Part shown: in pieces, positions 35,771 through 48,021 of the stretch
How the letters are laid out: the number at the start of each line of letters is the position of its first letter
How positions within the stretch are numbered: position 1 is the first letter of the stretch
DNA from: Rhabdornis inornatus
Taxonomy: Eukaryota > Chordata > Aves > Passeriformes > Rhabdornithidae
DNA length: 64,000 nt
Direction: 5' to 3'
Assembly (NCBI GenBank): GCA_013397075.1
Contig: VWZS01008822.1
Location: 124,001 to 188,000, forward strand
Made by a program: the position numbers and the translations under genes
Notes under the pieces: model-generated
The model's database searches: none
Told to the model about the DNA's origin: nothing
Seen by the model: only the letters and a program-made list of their open reading frames with translations

Positions 35771-38700
35771 GTAAGTTTTAAGTGATGAGGAGGATTAACA
35801 GTGTTAAGGAGTGTCTTAGAGCAGTTGCTGACCTCTTCATGACTGACTTGTTAGGGAAAGTTGTTCATGTGCTCGTGTAGATCCCTTGAAGTCATGACCA
35901 ACCTGGCAGAACAGGGCTGTGCCATGCCTTGTGTAAGGTACTTCAGGTCCCTCTCCACAGTTTGGAGCTGCTGGCAAAGCTGATGCTGTGTGGTAGACCA
36001 TTAACATGCAAAACACATGGTATTTTTCCATAGGAGAAATTGATGTATTATCAGGAATAGCTGTTCCAGCACTCCTCAAGTTACATTCTTAGAGCTCTCT
36101 AGCTAAGTTGTAAATGTATAGCTAAGGTATCATAATTCCAAATCTGGCTTTAAACAACACTTTAAAATGGAATACAATAATTGGCAGCTTCTGCTATTCA
36201 GATCATTAAACAACTAATGTTGGCAGCAAAAGAGCACTTTCATCCTTGGAGCACTCATGCATGTTATTTACAACCAATAAAACACTGAAATGTGATTACA
36301 GAGTGTGATACATGCCACTTGCTTGGGGTTGCTGCACTGTTCACCAAGAAAAAAAGACAAATCACAGTCCTTTCTTTAAGTTGGAAGAGGTTTTCTAATT
36401 CAGCAAATGGTTTGCAAATGCTTCAGTGGGTGTCTTGGAGAGGAGCTGCCTCAGAGAGGAAGCTGAGTAGAAGGGAATGTGGACTAGAGTGCAAGGAATT
36501 TTCCAATGTTACACCAAGTAAAGAGAGGCTAAAGCATTTTTGATACCTTATATTGAGATGAGATGTAGTTCTCCATATGTGATTTATCTTTTCAATTATA
36601 TACAAGAATCTCTGTTGTGCACACAAATTATTTTAAAATGAAATCTTGTGCAGTGTCACATGTTTTGTTTGCCAGAACTGGATAATGTCAGGCTTGAGCA
36701 GAGTCCCAAAGGAAATTAAAGCCCAGATCTTGTATTGGTGCTGAGCATGCTCAATTTCCTTACTTCTCATAACACCTTTTAAAAATGGAAATCCTCTTTA
36801 TTTCTCTCTCCACCTCTAAGAGGTAAACCAGGCAATCATCCTTCTCTGCCTTTAGACTGTTTAAATATCAGTAATTTTCTCACTTTCAGAAAAGGGGTTT
36901 TATGGCTTGGGAACAAAACAGCCTACGAACTGGACATGCAACTACATGTAGGAAGTAGCTGGCCAGAAAAGCTGTATTTCAGTCTGACACTTGGAGAGAG
37001 TGAAAGACAGCTTGAGGATAATTTCCAAAGCATTCATAACAGCATTTTGTACTTGTTAGCTCTTAAAAAGGTTGCTTGTTTCAGGAATGAATTCCAAAGG
37101 CAGTTTTATGCTGCTCTTTCTATAAACTGTTTTTACAATTGTTTGACTGCCTTTCTATGCTTTTTAAGAATTATCAGTTCAATTTCTTTGTACTGCTAAA
37201 AGCACTGTTTCTTTTTTTACTCTTGCTTCAGGAAATTTTAATGGCTGTGAATGGTAAAATCCTAATTTGTTACTAAGGCAAAATTCTGCATGGCATGGTT
37301 AAAAATCAAGGATGAAATGGATACTGTAATTTTTTTACCTCATTGTAAGGTACAGATGCATTTAGTCAATGTGGTAGCACTTGTTTACATAAAATGCAGA
37401 GTTATAAACAGAGGACACAGGGGAGATACAAGAGCAAAAATAAAATTATTTCTCTGAAGACCTGTAAGTAAAAAAAGGAAAAAAAAGTCTAAAACCACCA
37501 GAAATAGCTTTAGAGCATGAGGTGAATAAATCAGAAAAGCCAAGATACAGACTGAGTTGCAGCTAGCTAGCAGAGAACCAAACCAGGAAATGCAGAAGAA
37601 GAAAGAGGAAGGAAGATATAAAAATAGTGAGGGTTATTTTGCTGTTATTTTTTTTAAACTTAAGGCAAAACCAGTGATTAGTGGATAATGGAGAAGGCTA
37701 AATTACTTTAGTTTCTGTGTATTCCTGTGTTACGAGTAAATGAATGACACCTCTTAAGGAAGGCATAGTTAAGAAGCAGATCTTAATCTGCTAAATACTG
37801 TCTAAGATTTAAGCAAGATACTTTATGTACATATTCCTTGGTCTCTCAGCCAACAATGTTAATGAACAGCCTGGGTATACTCAATTGTTAGAAGTTGGAA
37901 GAATGTTCAGTTGGGTAACATGCAATTATTTAAGGACAGTCTTTGAAGAGCATGATGTTCAGAAGTAATTATAGTGTGCATTTGTAAATATGCAGTAATA
38001 ATAAAGTTTAGTGGTCATAGTTAGAGGTTTTCATTTAGTCTGGAGACATCAGGTAGGGTTAAATGTCTGTTACTTGTACTTCTTATGTAGCAGTTCGATA
38101 ATTCAATCAGACAGTTTCTTCAAGAACACTACTAATAGATACTGAGAACAACTGTTTCTCTCTATACAGATGTCACATAATTTTTGATTAAAGTAGCATT
38201 TTTCTTGTGGAAGCAGTAAGAGTCAAGTGACTTTGGGACAGTGTCAAAGCAAAAAGATGATGGTATCCCAAAAGTTAGATTAGATGAGCTAAAGAATAGA
38301 GTTATTAAGTGAAAATTAGCTTTCAGAGCTTATATGTGGTGACTTAATGATGTGATGACTTGGAAAGCATGATATATACCTCAGCCTTTAATGGCTTTCT
38401 TGACAGCTTCAGACAACATTCATTTGCTACATGGAATATACTTTCTAATACAAATACATTGATTTAAAATACTGATGTATTTGCACCAAAAAATGTAAGA
38501 ATATAGTTGATATTATTTTTGGAGGAAAATACCATGATAAATGCAATGTAAATATAAGTTCTATTAGTCTTATCAATGCAATACCGTGGAATTTAAGGCT
38601 GTATGATAAATGATACTGTAAATATGTAAGAGACAATACAATGTATATAAATTACTCTTCTTCCTATTTCACTCTGGGAAGAAGCATAAATTTAAATTTG

Positions 38701-40876
38701 GGAGAGCAAAAATAAACTTTGTGAATATTTGGATTATTGAAGGCTTATAAAATAAATGCAATTAAATTCCAGTGAGCTTTCTTACGGGAAAATGAAAAGA
38801 AGCCCATATTTACATGTTCAAGAGGTATTTCTATCAACAAGTACAATTCAGAACACCTCACTTACATCTGATTGGCTTGTTGGGACAAATAACTAATAGT
38901 TAATACTCTGAAGATGCTAGTCCAGAATTTCCCTCCAGAGATAATTAGAAGGATCCTATATTGTTCCAGTTATTAAGTCAGGAGCTTTAGGTAGTTATAG
39001 ATAACAAGTACTCCTGATGTCATGAGTCATTACTGTTGATATGCACAATTGTAAATTCTCATCGATGAACTATTATAATTTAGCATCTAATAGGTCTTTT
39101 TCTAATTATTAAAGAACCCTTTAATGTCATTGCTTAGAAACCTGCATGTGATTTTTCTAACAGCTGCTTCTTACAGTGGTTCTTAATATGCTTGTAAAGT
39201 TTTGTAGTCAGTTTTAGGAAGACCATGACAGTACATGATACTCTGTTCTTTCTTTCAGTATTGTGTTACTATTTAGCCTGAAATTTTTCTAGAGAATAAA
39301 TTTCAGATGATTTGAAGCTGGTAAGAAAATTCAAATAGGATGATGTTTAAGCAAGTGTGAACATAACTGTAGAAATATTATTGAAACTTATTTTCATACT
39401 TTGAGCTGTTTTGCACAAGAGGAGATAATAAGAAATGGTGTGTTTCTGGTGTTTCCTTAGTGAGAAAATAATTTGGGAATAGGAGGGATGATGTAAACTA
39501 AAATGAATTTTTAGTCCTGTTTCATCTCTTTCCTATATTTGAAGAAAAGGTTTATGGAGGTACATTTTACAATGTTTTCATAAACTCTGAGAACTTTTTT
39601 TCCTCTTGAGAATGCATATTAGCATGGGACTAGATAGCCAGAAAGTGGCTTAATGGGAAGCTAAGCAGGCATGAATGAAATACTGTGTTTATTATCCATG
39701 TGTACATTATACTGTGTAGTTATCCATGAGATGCATGTCATTAATTTTCCTTCTGTTTTTGAAAACACAAATTAGATCCAAACACAGAAGTTGGAGTGAG
39801 GTGACTTTTAGTTTGAAAATTTTAAAATCATCTATATCAATAAGAAATCATGTGTCATGGTCCTATAAATATCATTACCTCTATTTCATTAAGTACTGGC
39901 AAGTAGGAGCTGCTTGGAAATGATGTTGTGGGATGATTTCCAGCAGTACAATAAGGTTTTTTCCCTTATATCAATGTAGAAGCATAGTTTTATAAATAAC
40001 GTGACATAAATACTAGATAGCATATTTCACAAAGCCTAATGTTAGGACTGTTGCCTCTTTGGCTGCTCTTTGATGCTCATTTAGGGCAAGTTCTGCATGG
40101 ATCCAACTGTAACAAAGAGACCCCAGCTTTCCTGATTTGGTGCTAAGTATTCCTGTTGGGAATGAGTATGTCAGAGAGGGGACAGAGCCATCAGGCTGGA
40201 AGATGCCAGTGCAGATGGAAGGATGTTTTCAGCCATCCATCTGTGGTTTATGCTAATCCGAATGCCTTGTTTTCATGCTCCTGCTGTAGTCTGTCATTTC
40301 ATTCAGAAAAATGAATGGACACATGGTTCTTGGTATGATGTCTATGGTATGAGTTCTTCCCCAGATGTGCCACATAAAACTCTTAATTTGTTTTTCACTG
40401 GAAGGTAGTTGTGTTCCTGGTTTCTTTATCTTTTCTATTTCTGAGAACTGTTGTTCGGTAATGGTTGCAGAACTTGCCTAATCTTTGAGGCAAAAATAAC
40501 AATGCTGCTTTGTGCCTTCTCTTGAAGGCTCAGTTTTTTGATGAATTGGAGTCCAATAGAGGGCTGCATCTTCTCAGATGACATAGCTGGTTCCACGCTT
40601 TCCTTTTCCTGATTCCAGCAGCAGCCTGGGTTGATGGATCACAGCGTATTGAGGTTAATTCTACTTCATGACTGCAGTGTCTGGTTCCAGCATTCAATGC
40701 CATGTGTGGTCATGTCTTCCTGCAACACTCGCTTTACATTCCACAAAATTTGTCACCATGTATTGGTGCAAGCAGTGTACTTCCTGGCACACCTGTTAGC
40801 TCATTTGAAAAATAATGCTAGTGAGTTCTCCAAACCAACTTTCAAATGGTCCCTCAGACTTCAGACAGCTCTGTGT

Positions 40877-41468
40877 TGTGGTTTGTCCCCAGCCAGCAGT
40901 AAAGTACTATGTGGACATTCTCTCTGCTCACAGTAGGGGAGGAGAATTGGAAAAAAAAAAGTAAAACTTGTGGGTTGAGATAAGAACAGTTTAATAACTG
41001 AAGCAAAATAAAATATAATAATACTAATGATGAAAAGTAGCAGCAATAATAATGGTAATGGAAAGGAGAGTGAGAAAGGTATAAAGCCCCAGACAGGCAA
41101 GTGATGCACAATACCTATAAAGTGATGCTTACCACCCACAGACCAGGGCTCAGCCCGTTTCCAGGCAGCTGTTGGTCCCTCCCAACCGACTCCTCCCAGT
41201 TTATTTGCTGAGTATGATGTTCTGTGGTATGGAATATCCCTTTGTCCAGTTTGGATCAGCTGTCCTGGCCGTGCTCCCTCCCAGCTTCTGGTATATGTGC
41301 TTGCAGAGCATGGGAAACTGAGATGTCTTTGATTTTAGGCTAAGAACTGCTCAGTAACAACTATAAACATCAGTGTGTTATCTACATTATTCTCTGCCTA
41401 AATGCAAAACACAGCACTGTACCAGCCACTAAGAAGAAAATTAACTCTATCCAGCCAAAACCAGGACA
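40877..41468 (-). mobile_element. Solo LTR, avian ERVL-like, nearly full length
   Basis: A 592-base block begins TGTGGTTTGTCCCCAGCCAG and ends GCCAAAACCAGGACA, giving TG...CA ends. Internal landmarks follow the order of a very common bird LTR family: GTGGGTTGAGATAAGAACAG, an AATAAT-rich stretch, AAGTGATGCACAATACC, CTCCCAGTTTATTTGCTGAG, CATCAGTGTGTTATC, then AAAATTAACTCTATCC. Its transcriptional sense is the minus strand, where the TATA region (plus strand near 41197-41211) is degenerate. There is no adjacent internal retroviral sequence and no obvious target duplication, so this is an old solo LTR left by recombination. Confidence 0.9.
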
Positions 41469-43907
41469 TTATGCTGTTTGTCTTTTTAACCTCATTTTCA
41501 AGTCAGACTGCTGGATGTTACTGGCTTTCAGTGAACTTCAGGCGTAATTCATTGTAGCTGAAGTTCCAGCATGATATGTGACCAGACAGCAGAAAATCTT
41601 CTCTTCTGTTGGAGGAGTCAGTCATGAAACAGCTTACTCTCTTCCACTCCTCTTACCTAAGCAGCTATCCCTGGAGCAGCAGGGAAGGTCAAGTTATTTC
41701 TTTGGTAGCTCCTTTTCTATGGTTTTGTGCTCAAAGGAGACACGTTAGTTTGAAGAGCTGTGAAGGGAAGGTGCTATCACACTGCAGAAAGGCTGTGCTA
41801 TTGTCTGGAGGGCATCAGGGAAAGCACTTGTGGAAGGGGGCAGTGACGTCTCTCTTTCCATTGTTGCTACTGATCTGAAATGTTATTACTTTGGGATTTA
41901 TTTATTTGCGCTCCCCACTGCCCCCGTGTTTTTCTCTGGTGACTGATTCAGTCCAGGTACAAGAGTCTCTCTGTGACTGACAATTACTCCTCCAAATGTT
42001 TGTCTGTGGGGTCTCTCACCTTCTTCTAGCTGGCAATTACCTTTCAGGATTACATCAATCATGTAGCTGTGTTATGCTTCATAAAAGCATTGACATGTGT
42101 TATTGCTTAAAAACAATAATTGCAATTCAAATGTGCTGGATTTCTGTAAAATGTTTTGGGAGATGGTAGACTGTCCCTCATTTGCAGTTTATTTTTCAGA
42201 GGTGCAAACACACTGGCAGTCCCTCCAGAATCTTACATTTCTGTCATGTTTTTAGCTTTTTCCCTTTCCTTTGTGAGTAGGTGAATGATATTTATTTTCT
42301 TCAGTTTCTTTTGTGGTGTTGAAATCACTTTGTATCCTCATTAATCACAGGGTGGAAGATTTTTGGCCTTGAATTCCAGTACCATTGATAAATACTATGG
42401 TGCTAAATGCCCTAAGCTAAAATGTAAATTTTCACTTTCTTATGAATTATTAAAGGTAGTGCTGTAAGTAGATGAAGAATTAATTTATAGATAATGATGA
42501 AGAATGACCAGTCTACTCTGTTACATTTAAGCTAGTGTCCAATAGATATGCTTTATTATTAATGAAAAAATGACTCCTTTGTTTGTACCATGATGAACAT
42601 ATTTTCACTGGGGCTGAGACCTCTCTCTGCTTCAAGTATGAATAATGGTTACTAGGAATGTATGTAACTTCTGCCAGAAATTTCAGAAAAAGCGTGAGTA
42701 AAAAATTTGTGGACCCTTAACTTTGTCTTGTATTTTGAAGGGGGAAATATTTAATAAAGCTTAATTAATAATGTATTTCTTGTTTTTTGGTGAAACTGGA
42801 CAGATTTCAAACCGTATTTTTAATCAATTTTTTGCAGGCAAAAGGTATCAAAATAATGATATTTTACTTCAAGACTACTAAATGGGCAACAATCTGCCCA
42901 ATATAGTAGAATCTGACAATGAGGTGTTGTAACAGGCATGAGTTTGAGGCATGTAACTATATCTATAGAAAATACATTTTGTGCAGAGTGCTATTTAGAT
43001 GTAGCCGTACAAGTAAAATTTTAATAATAGAGGAAATTAGGGAAATATACTAATTTTTACACTAAGTAAATCAATTATATAGCTTACTTTCTGCCTGGAG
43101 ATTTTTAAAATTTTTACTGTTTTTCCTGTGTGGGTTGTTGTGCTTGATTTGGCTGGTATTTTTGGCATTCACATCAAGCTGCTGGAGCTTACCTGATGTC
43201 ACTTGCTGTACAGGATGAAGGATGCATGGGAGGAGAGAGCCCCAGAGGGCAAGATTAAGGAGGAAGATTTACTCTTTTTGTTGCTGTCTTTTGAGATAAT
43301 GGTAATGTGCAGTCCCTCGAAGTGAAGTGTGCATACTCAGTTCCTTATGATAGTGCATTTGCAAGCACATTACCTGTTCAGAGCACTGGGCACTGCAAGT
43401 TTGCTGCCCCAATTTGCACCCAGTGTGTTTACATGAACATGGATGCAGTGGCTAAAATTGCACGTCTCCAACAAGCATCATAGTGAGACAGGAGGAAAGA
43501 TGGGGGAAAGTGGCATCTTGCTCTTCAGTCCCCTTCATAGAATCTCTGTCCCATGCCCTGGTTTAGACCAGAATCTCGGCTTTGGTCTTAGGCTCTTAAT
43601 TCCTTAGCTTTGTTTCTCTGTACAGATTTTTTGAGCGAGCAGTCCTACTGGCTGCCTGATTTTTGAGTTTCCTGGGAAGAGTTAGACTGACTTAACTAAC
43701 ATCAGCCAGCTAGAACCCTCTCACTGGTATGGCTGTGCAAAACGTATCTATGAGTGGTTGACAAAGTAGCAGTTATTGCATTCACTTAGGCAAACTAATT
43801 ATTAAGTTATCAAAAAGAAGAATTTTAACATTTCGAGTGTTAGCAGAATAAAATACCATGACATATATCTTCAGCATGTTTGTTTGGCATCCAATGTGAT
43901 GTTGTCT

Positions 43908-43961
43908 CAACAACAACAAAAAAACCCCCCAACAAAACAACAACAACAGAAAAAAAAATAA
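43908..43961. repeat. CAA/A-rich simple repeat
   Basis: Two CAA runs are separated by an A7C6 stretch and followed by nine A. It is simple sequence. Confidence 0.9.
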
Positions 43962-44779
43962 TCCAGGAGGGCATGTTTTTCAATGCTGGGAGCTATTGAT
44001 TATATTAATTTTTTAATCAACCTTCTTATGGAATGCAGGAAGCAGTTACTTTGGTTGCTGGGATTGAGGTCAGAGCTCATTAATAATGGTACTTGTGATG
44101 CCTGGGTTTTTATATGATCTTCTAAATTTTCACTGCAGACTTTCAGACATTTTTGCTGTCATGGGAAGCTACATCAGGTAGGGTCTCTTTTGCTTTTGGG
44201 TTTGTATCTGCTGCCATTTCCTTGTAGCCTCAGTTTTGATATAAACTTCTCCTCTGGGAATTCAGATCCATTCAGTATATATAAAACTTTCATATGCAAT
44301 ATCATACCTTTTGCCTTGCTGTCCTCTGAAATGTAACAGCAGGCTCCAGGTTCTGATGAAGATTTTCTCACCTTCATGTTTTATTAAGCCTCCTGTGCTC
44401 TGATGCTTAGGATGAGTTCAGGTGCATAAAGGTGGACTCAGGTCTTCTTGCCTTAGGAGCATCTGAATATTTGCCATTTTTTCCAGTGAATTTGTCTTGC
44501 TTATTTTGCTGCTTTGTTTTGCCCATTTGGAAACATGACAAATTAAGGTAATGAAATGTATGCTGCTGTTTCCCACTGAGCCATAAGATCCTTCTATTTT
44601 TAAGATTCTGCATGTGCTATTTGTAAAGCATGTTTATAGTTATTTAATTGTAATTTTAAGACAGGAGTGGCAAATAGGGTTTTAACTGGGAATTAGAAGG
44701 ACTTTAAACCTGTTAAAAAGAAACAAGAAAATGTCAACTTTAAATGAGGAAGAGGTTGAATGAAACTATCATAGCCTTC

Positions 44780-45185
44780 GGGCTAAAAAAACCCAAAAAA
44801 GCAAATGCAAAGCAAGACTACCATGCTTAGTTCTGTCTTTAAGTTTATTTGATACAGTATTTTACAAAATTTTGATAAGTGCAGCCTCCCTTTGGCACAT
44901 CTGCCCTCATACAGCCACTTGGGTTTGCAACAGTGTCTTTGCTCCAGGAGAATGGCTGTAGGTGTTGGGTGGAGGTGCTCCGGTTCACTCCGGCATTCTG
45001 GAGGAATGGAGCCTCTCCTGGCAGCTGCTGGTGGTGGTTTGCCATCTTCTGACGGGTGTAAACACTTGCATCCCATTCTTGCTTCCTTGTCTTGAAGAAA
45101 CTGAACAGCAGCAAAAGCGTTCCCTTTTAAGACTTTGTGACCAACACTTTGAAGACTCTGGGTCAAAAAGATGTAGTGCCATAAT
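44780..45185 (-). other. GC-richer patch with overlapping open frames, possible retrocopy remnant
   Basis: Within an AT-rich intron this 400-base patch has long open frames on both strands. On the minus strand these are 44783-45166, 44845-45114 and 44985-45182, in different phases, with an AATAAA at plus 44844-44849 lying after the frames that end before it. The peptides (for example KTRKQEWDASVYTRQKMANH) are coding-like in composition, but I do not recognise them. A frameshifted processed pseudogene or 3' UTR fragment is possible. Arguments against are the lack of a poly(A) tail after the signal and no visible target duplication. Confidence 0.25.
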
Positions 45186-46604
45186 TTAGGATATTCTGAT
45201 GTGGATTTCGTTGTTTGGATTATGTGTTAATATGTGGAAATAAACTTTTCAATTGATCTGTTGTGTCTAAGCAACAGTGTATTGTATTGTGTAAACAAAA
45301 CCAAAAAGAAACCCTTACATCTGAATAATGCTGGTGGTATTATAAAGTGATTTCAGAAGTCTAAAGTCATTACACATACTTCAGAAACTGATGAGACATT
45401 TGTGTTATTTTAATACTTGCTTCAAGGCTAAATCTTCTAAGTGCCTTTACTTACTAAATACCTTTACTTATTAGATCATATTACCAAATTTTTGCTAATT
45501 TAGGATGATATCAGAGCTTAAGCCTCATGCTAAATATCTTCTTTCTTTTATTGGGCAATTCTATATGGAAATTATTTTGATCAAGAATTCTTTAGATTAA
45601 AGTGTTGTGGTGGGGTTTAGGGGTTTTTTTGTGTATTTTTGGCTTGATTTTTTTCCCCCCCAGCCAAGTATCTCAATCATTAAAATTATTCTGGTGCAAT
45701 TATATAAATGTAGCATTGTTATTCTACTGCTATTTAAAAGTTATTTAATGGCTGAGTATATCACTGTCACTTTCTATTTATTGCAAGAGACTCCTTTGCA
45801 AAGTAAGGAAACATTCCTCTCCAGCTGCTTTTAAAAATGGTTTTCAGAACAGTTAAGTGGATAAATGTTACTAGGCTACACTCTTAAACCACTTGGGAGT
45901 TGAACTTTTTACTCTGGATCCCTGTCCAAAGGAGCCAGACATTTTAAAAAACTCCAGAGGAGTGTGAGCTGGTGCTGCCAAGGCCTTCTGCCTGTATGTG
46001 ACATTTCATGCTTCAGGGAGAGCCATAAGCAGAGGGTTGTGACTTCTGAATGTGTTCTCTAAGAACATGTCCCCATGGTCTTTGCTTGAGGTGCAGCCCA
46101 TTTAAGAAATGCAATGTGTCGTTCATGAACAGCCTTCTGGTGGTTGTTATGAAAGTTAGCACAGAGCTGCTTTGTTCAGGGAGGGAATACTTTAGGGTGC
46201 AGTGGGTTCATGGCCTCTATTTCAAATGTGCTGTGCATTGAGGGGTACTCCAAAAGAAGAAAATGGTCTGATAGATCACACTGCAACAACTAGTGAATTA
46301 CAGTACAACATGATTTGAAGTGCGAACCCTTAAGAACTGGTTTCCTGGAAAAATGTAAATTATATCAATAATTAAAGAAAATACCATTTCTGTGTGTGTA
46401 AGGTTAAATCAGCTACAATTATTATTTTTGTAACATTAATGAAATGGATGCTTGCAAAGCAGTTTTTCTTTTTATCCCACTTTGAGTTGCTGTTGGGAAG
46501 TGTAATTGCCTAATTTCCCAGGATTGCTACGTAAGCTGATGTTGCAAGTGTCTGCCTCATTGTCTTTTCCCTCTTTCTTCCCCTGCCCCCCCCAAAACAT
46601 GCAG

Positions 46605-46793
46605 GAAGTAATTTCGGCACTGCGAAGGATCTTGCAGAAGAAATAAGATCATTAACATCTGAGAAAGAGGGACTGGAAGGACTTCTCAATGAACTGTCGG
46701 TTCTGAGTGTCAGAAATACACAAAAACTAGAGAGAATTAAAGATGACTACACCAGATTGAAACAAGAACTTGAACAAGGAGAGGCTGCCTTTG
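46605..46793 (+). CDS. DISC1: DISC1 exon 9
   Basis: This exon is 189 nt, phase 1 in and phase 1 out, so it is the only exon here whose skipping keeps the frame. After the split Gly it reads SNFGTAKDLAEEIRSLTSEK, then EGLEGLLNELSVLSVRN and KDDYTRLKQELEQGEAAF. Human DISC1 has WTAKDLTEEIRSLTSEREG and LEGLLSKLLVLSSRN at the same place. The Leu of AKDL aligns with human residue 607, the site of the common L607F variant, and is Leu here. Leucines spaced through EEIRSLTSEKEGLEGLLNEL suit the leucine-zipper or coiled-coil segment described for this part of DISC1. The acceptor is strong and the donor is GTGAGT. The next exon (human: ETSVKENTMKYMETLK) was not found in the following 17 kb. Confidence 0.97.
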
Positions 46794-46812
46794 GTGAGTA
46801 GTTTACAGAATG

Positions 46813-47337
46813 TTACAGCTTTTTGCTCAGACCTGATCTCCTGAAGGTTTGCTGGGTTTGATGAATCATTCTGCATTTCACAAAACATACTGATTGTTCT
46901 GAGGGAAGTCTGGCAATGACCTGCAGAAGCAGTATGTTCAATATCCTCTCAGCTGTTTCCACTGGAGTTGGGAGAGGGATGGGAACAAGGGATACCCCAG
47001 CAATATACCACTTTTTGAAATCTGTCTCAGCCCAGTTCTCAAAACCTTTCTTTTCTAAGCCCATTTTTATCACAGTGATGATGGCATTGTGCTTGTGTTC
47101 ACATACAGAGGAATATGTAGTCTTTATGCAGGAGCAGTAGATGTGTCTGGCTGTGACAACAGGAACATGTTTAGTATATAAAACTAGATGTTTAGTGCGT
47201 ACATATATAACACATTTGGTGGTGGGTCTGAATGTATGAGGTGCAAGAGATTCCTGATTCTGAAAGCAAGAGTTCTCATAGTAAATTTGTGTTTGAAGGA
47301 GAGTTTTAACAACTTTGCAAGTGCTCCTCTCACACAA
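46813..47337 (-). other. Longest non-repeat ORF in the window (174 codons), antisense, beside exon 9
   Basis: An ATG-initiated minus-strand frame ends 19 bases beyond the exon 9 donor. The peptide is mixed and slightly hydrophobic and Cys-rich in its first half, with no domain, signal peptide or repeat I recognise. Its position is suggestive: in human, the non-coding antisense transcript DISC2 overlaps DISC1 exon 9. I do not claim it is translated; a chance frame remains the simplest reading. The region could instead be part of an antisense RNA. Confidence 0.2.
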
Positions 47338-47601
47338 CTATGATCAGTGTGCTTGGTTTGTAGTGTCATGGTGGAATTGGGGAGGTTGTTTGTGATTACT
47401 GGGAAGGCTACTGACAAGTTATCAAATGGCAAAGTCATTCCTAGCCTTGACCTACTCTTTTGCCTGCTGTACCCACTCCTGAAGTTGAAGCAGATAAAAT
47501 GGCCTTGCTGCTTGCTTAAATGAAAAGGCTCAGTAATATTTGACTACATATGTACAGTTAATATAATTATTTCTAAACTAAATGCAATCCTGAGAGATAC
47601 T

Positions 47602-48021
47602 TTAAAGCTTTAGGATTTTGAAATGTTTTTCCTTTTTCAGGATGTTACGAACAGTAGGTTGGGTGAAGAGAGGGAGGTGCCTCTGTTTCAGAAGCATATG
47701 AAGTTTCTTCATAGGCAAGTGGATAAGCAGAGCTATCATAGAAACAAAGAGATTTGTAGGCAGCTCAATACAGTGTTTTAAAAATGCATAGAATAATGTG
47801 TCTACACACACTTCTAGAGAAGAACTTGGTTTTATAGAATCTAGATAAAATTTTAAAAAATTATTCTTAAATTTAGTGCATTGTGATACAAACTGAGAAA
47901 TGAGCATCAGGCAATGCTTCTTTCCTTGAATTTTCAAGAGAGTTGAAAAGTATTCTGACCTTCTAATCAGCCCATTTTGTTTCTCTTTTATTTTAGGACA
48001 ATTAAACTTCCTATAATACAC
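47602..48021 (-). other. Second long antisense ORF (139 codons)
   Basis: This is a further minus-strand frame about 260 bases beyond the first, basic and Lys/Leu-rich, with no recognised motif. On the minus strand it lies upstream of the 174-codon frame. Sequence of this A/T composition gives Lys/Leu/Phe-rich chance frames, so it is listed only because of its neighbour. Confidence 0.12.

Larger units (their letters stand above)
35771..46604 (+). other. DISC1: DISC1 intron 8 (equivalent of the human translocation intron)
   Basis: A 10.8-kb intron. It contains a nearly complete solo LTR (40877-41468, minus), a CAA-rich simple repeat (43908-43961) and a GC-richer patch with overlapping frames (44780-45185). 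Other sequence is AT-rich with nothing nameable. The acceptor of exon 9 is preceded by an excellent pyrimidine tract including a run of eight C (46586-46593), and ends ATGCAG. Confidence 0.9.

Noticed and set aside
43321..43460. Possible repeat or GC-shift around 43320-43460
   Set aside because: Slightly GC-richer than its surroundings, but no element boundary, open frame or motif could be supported.
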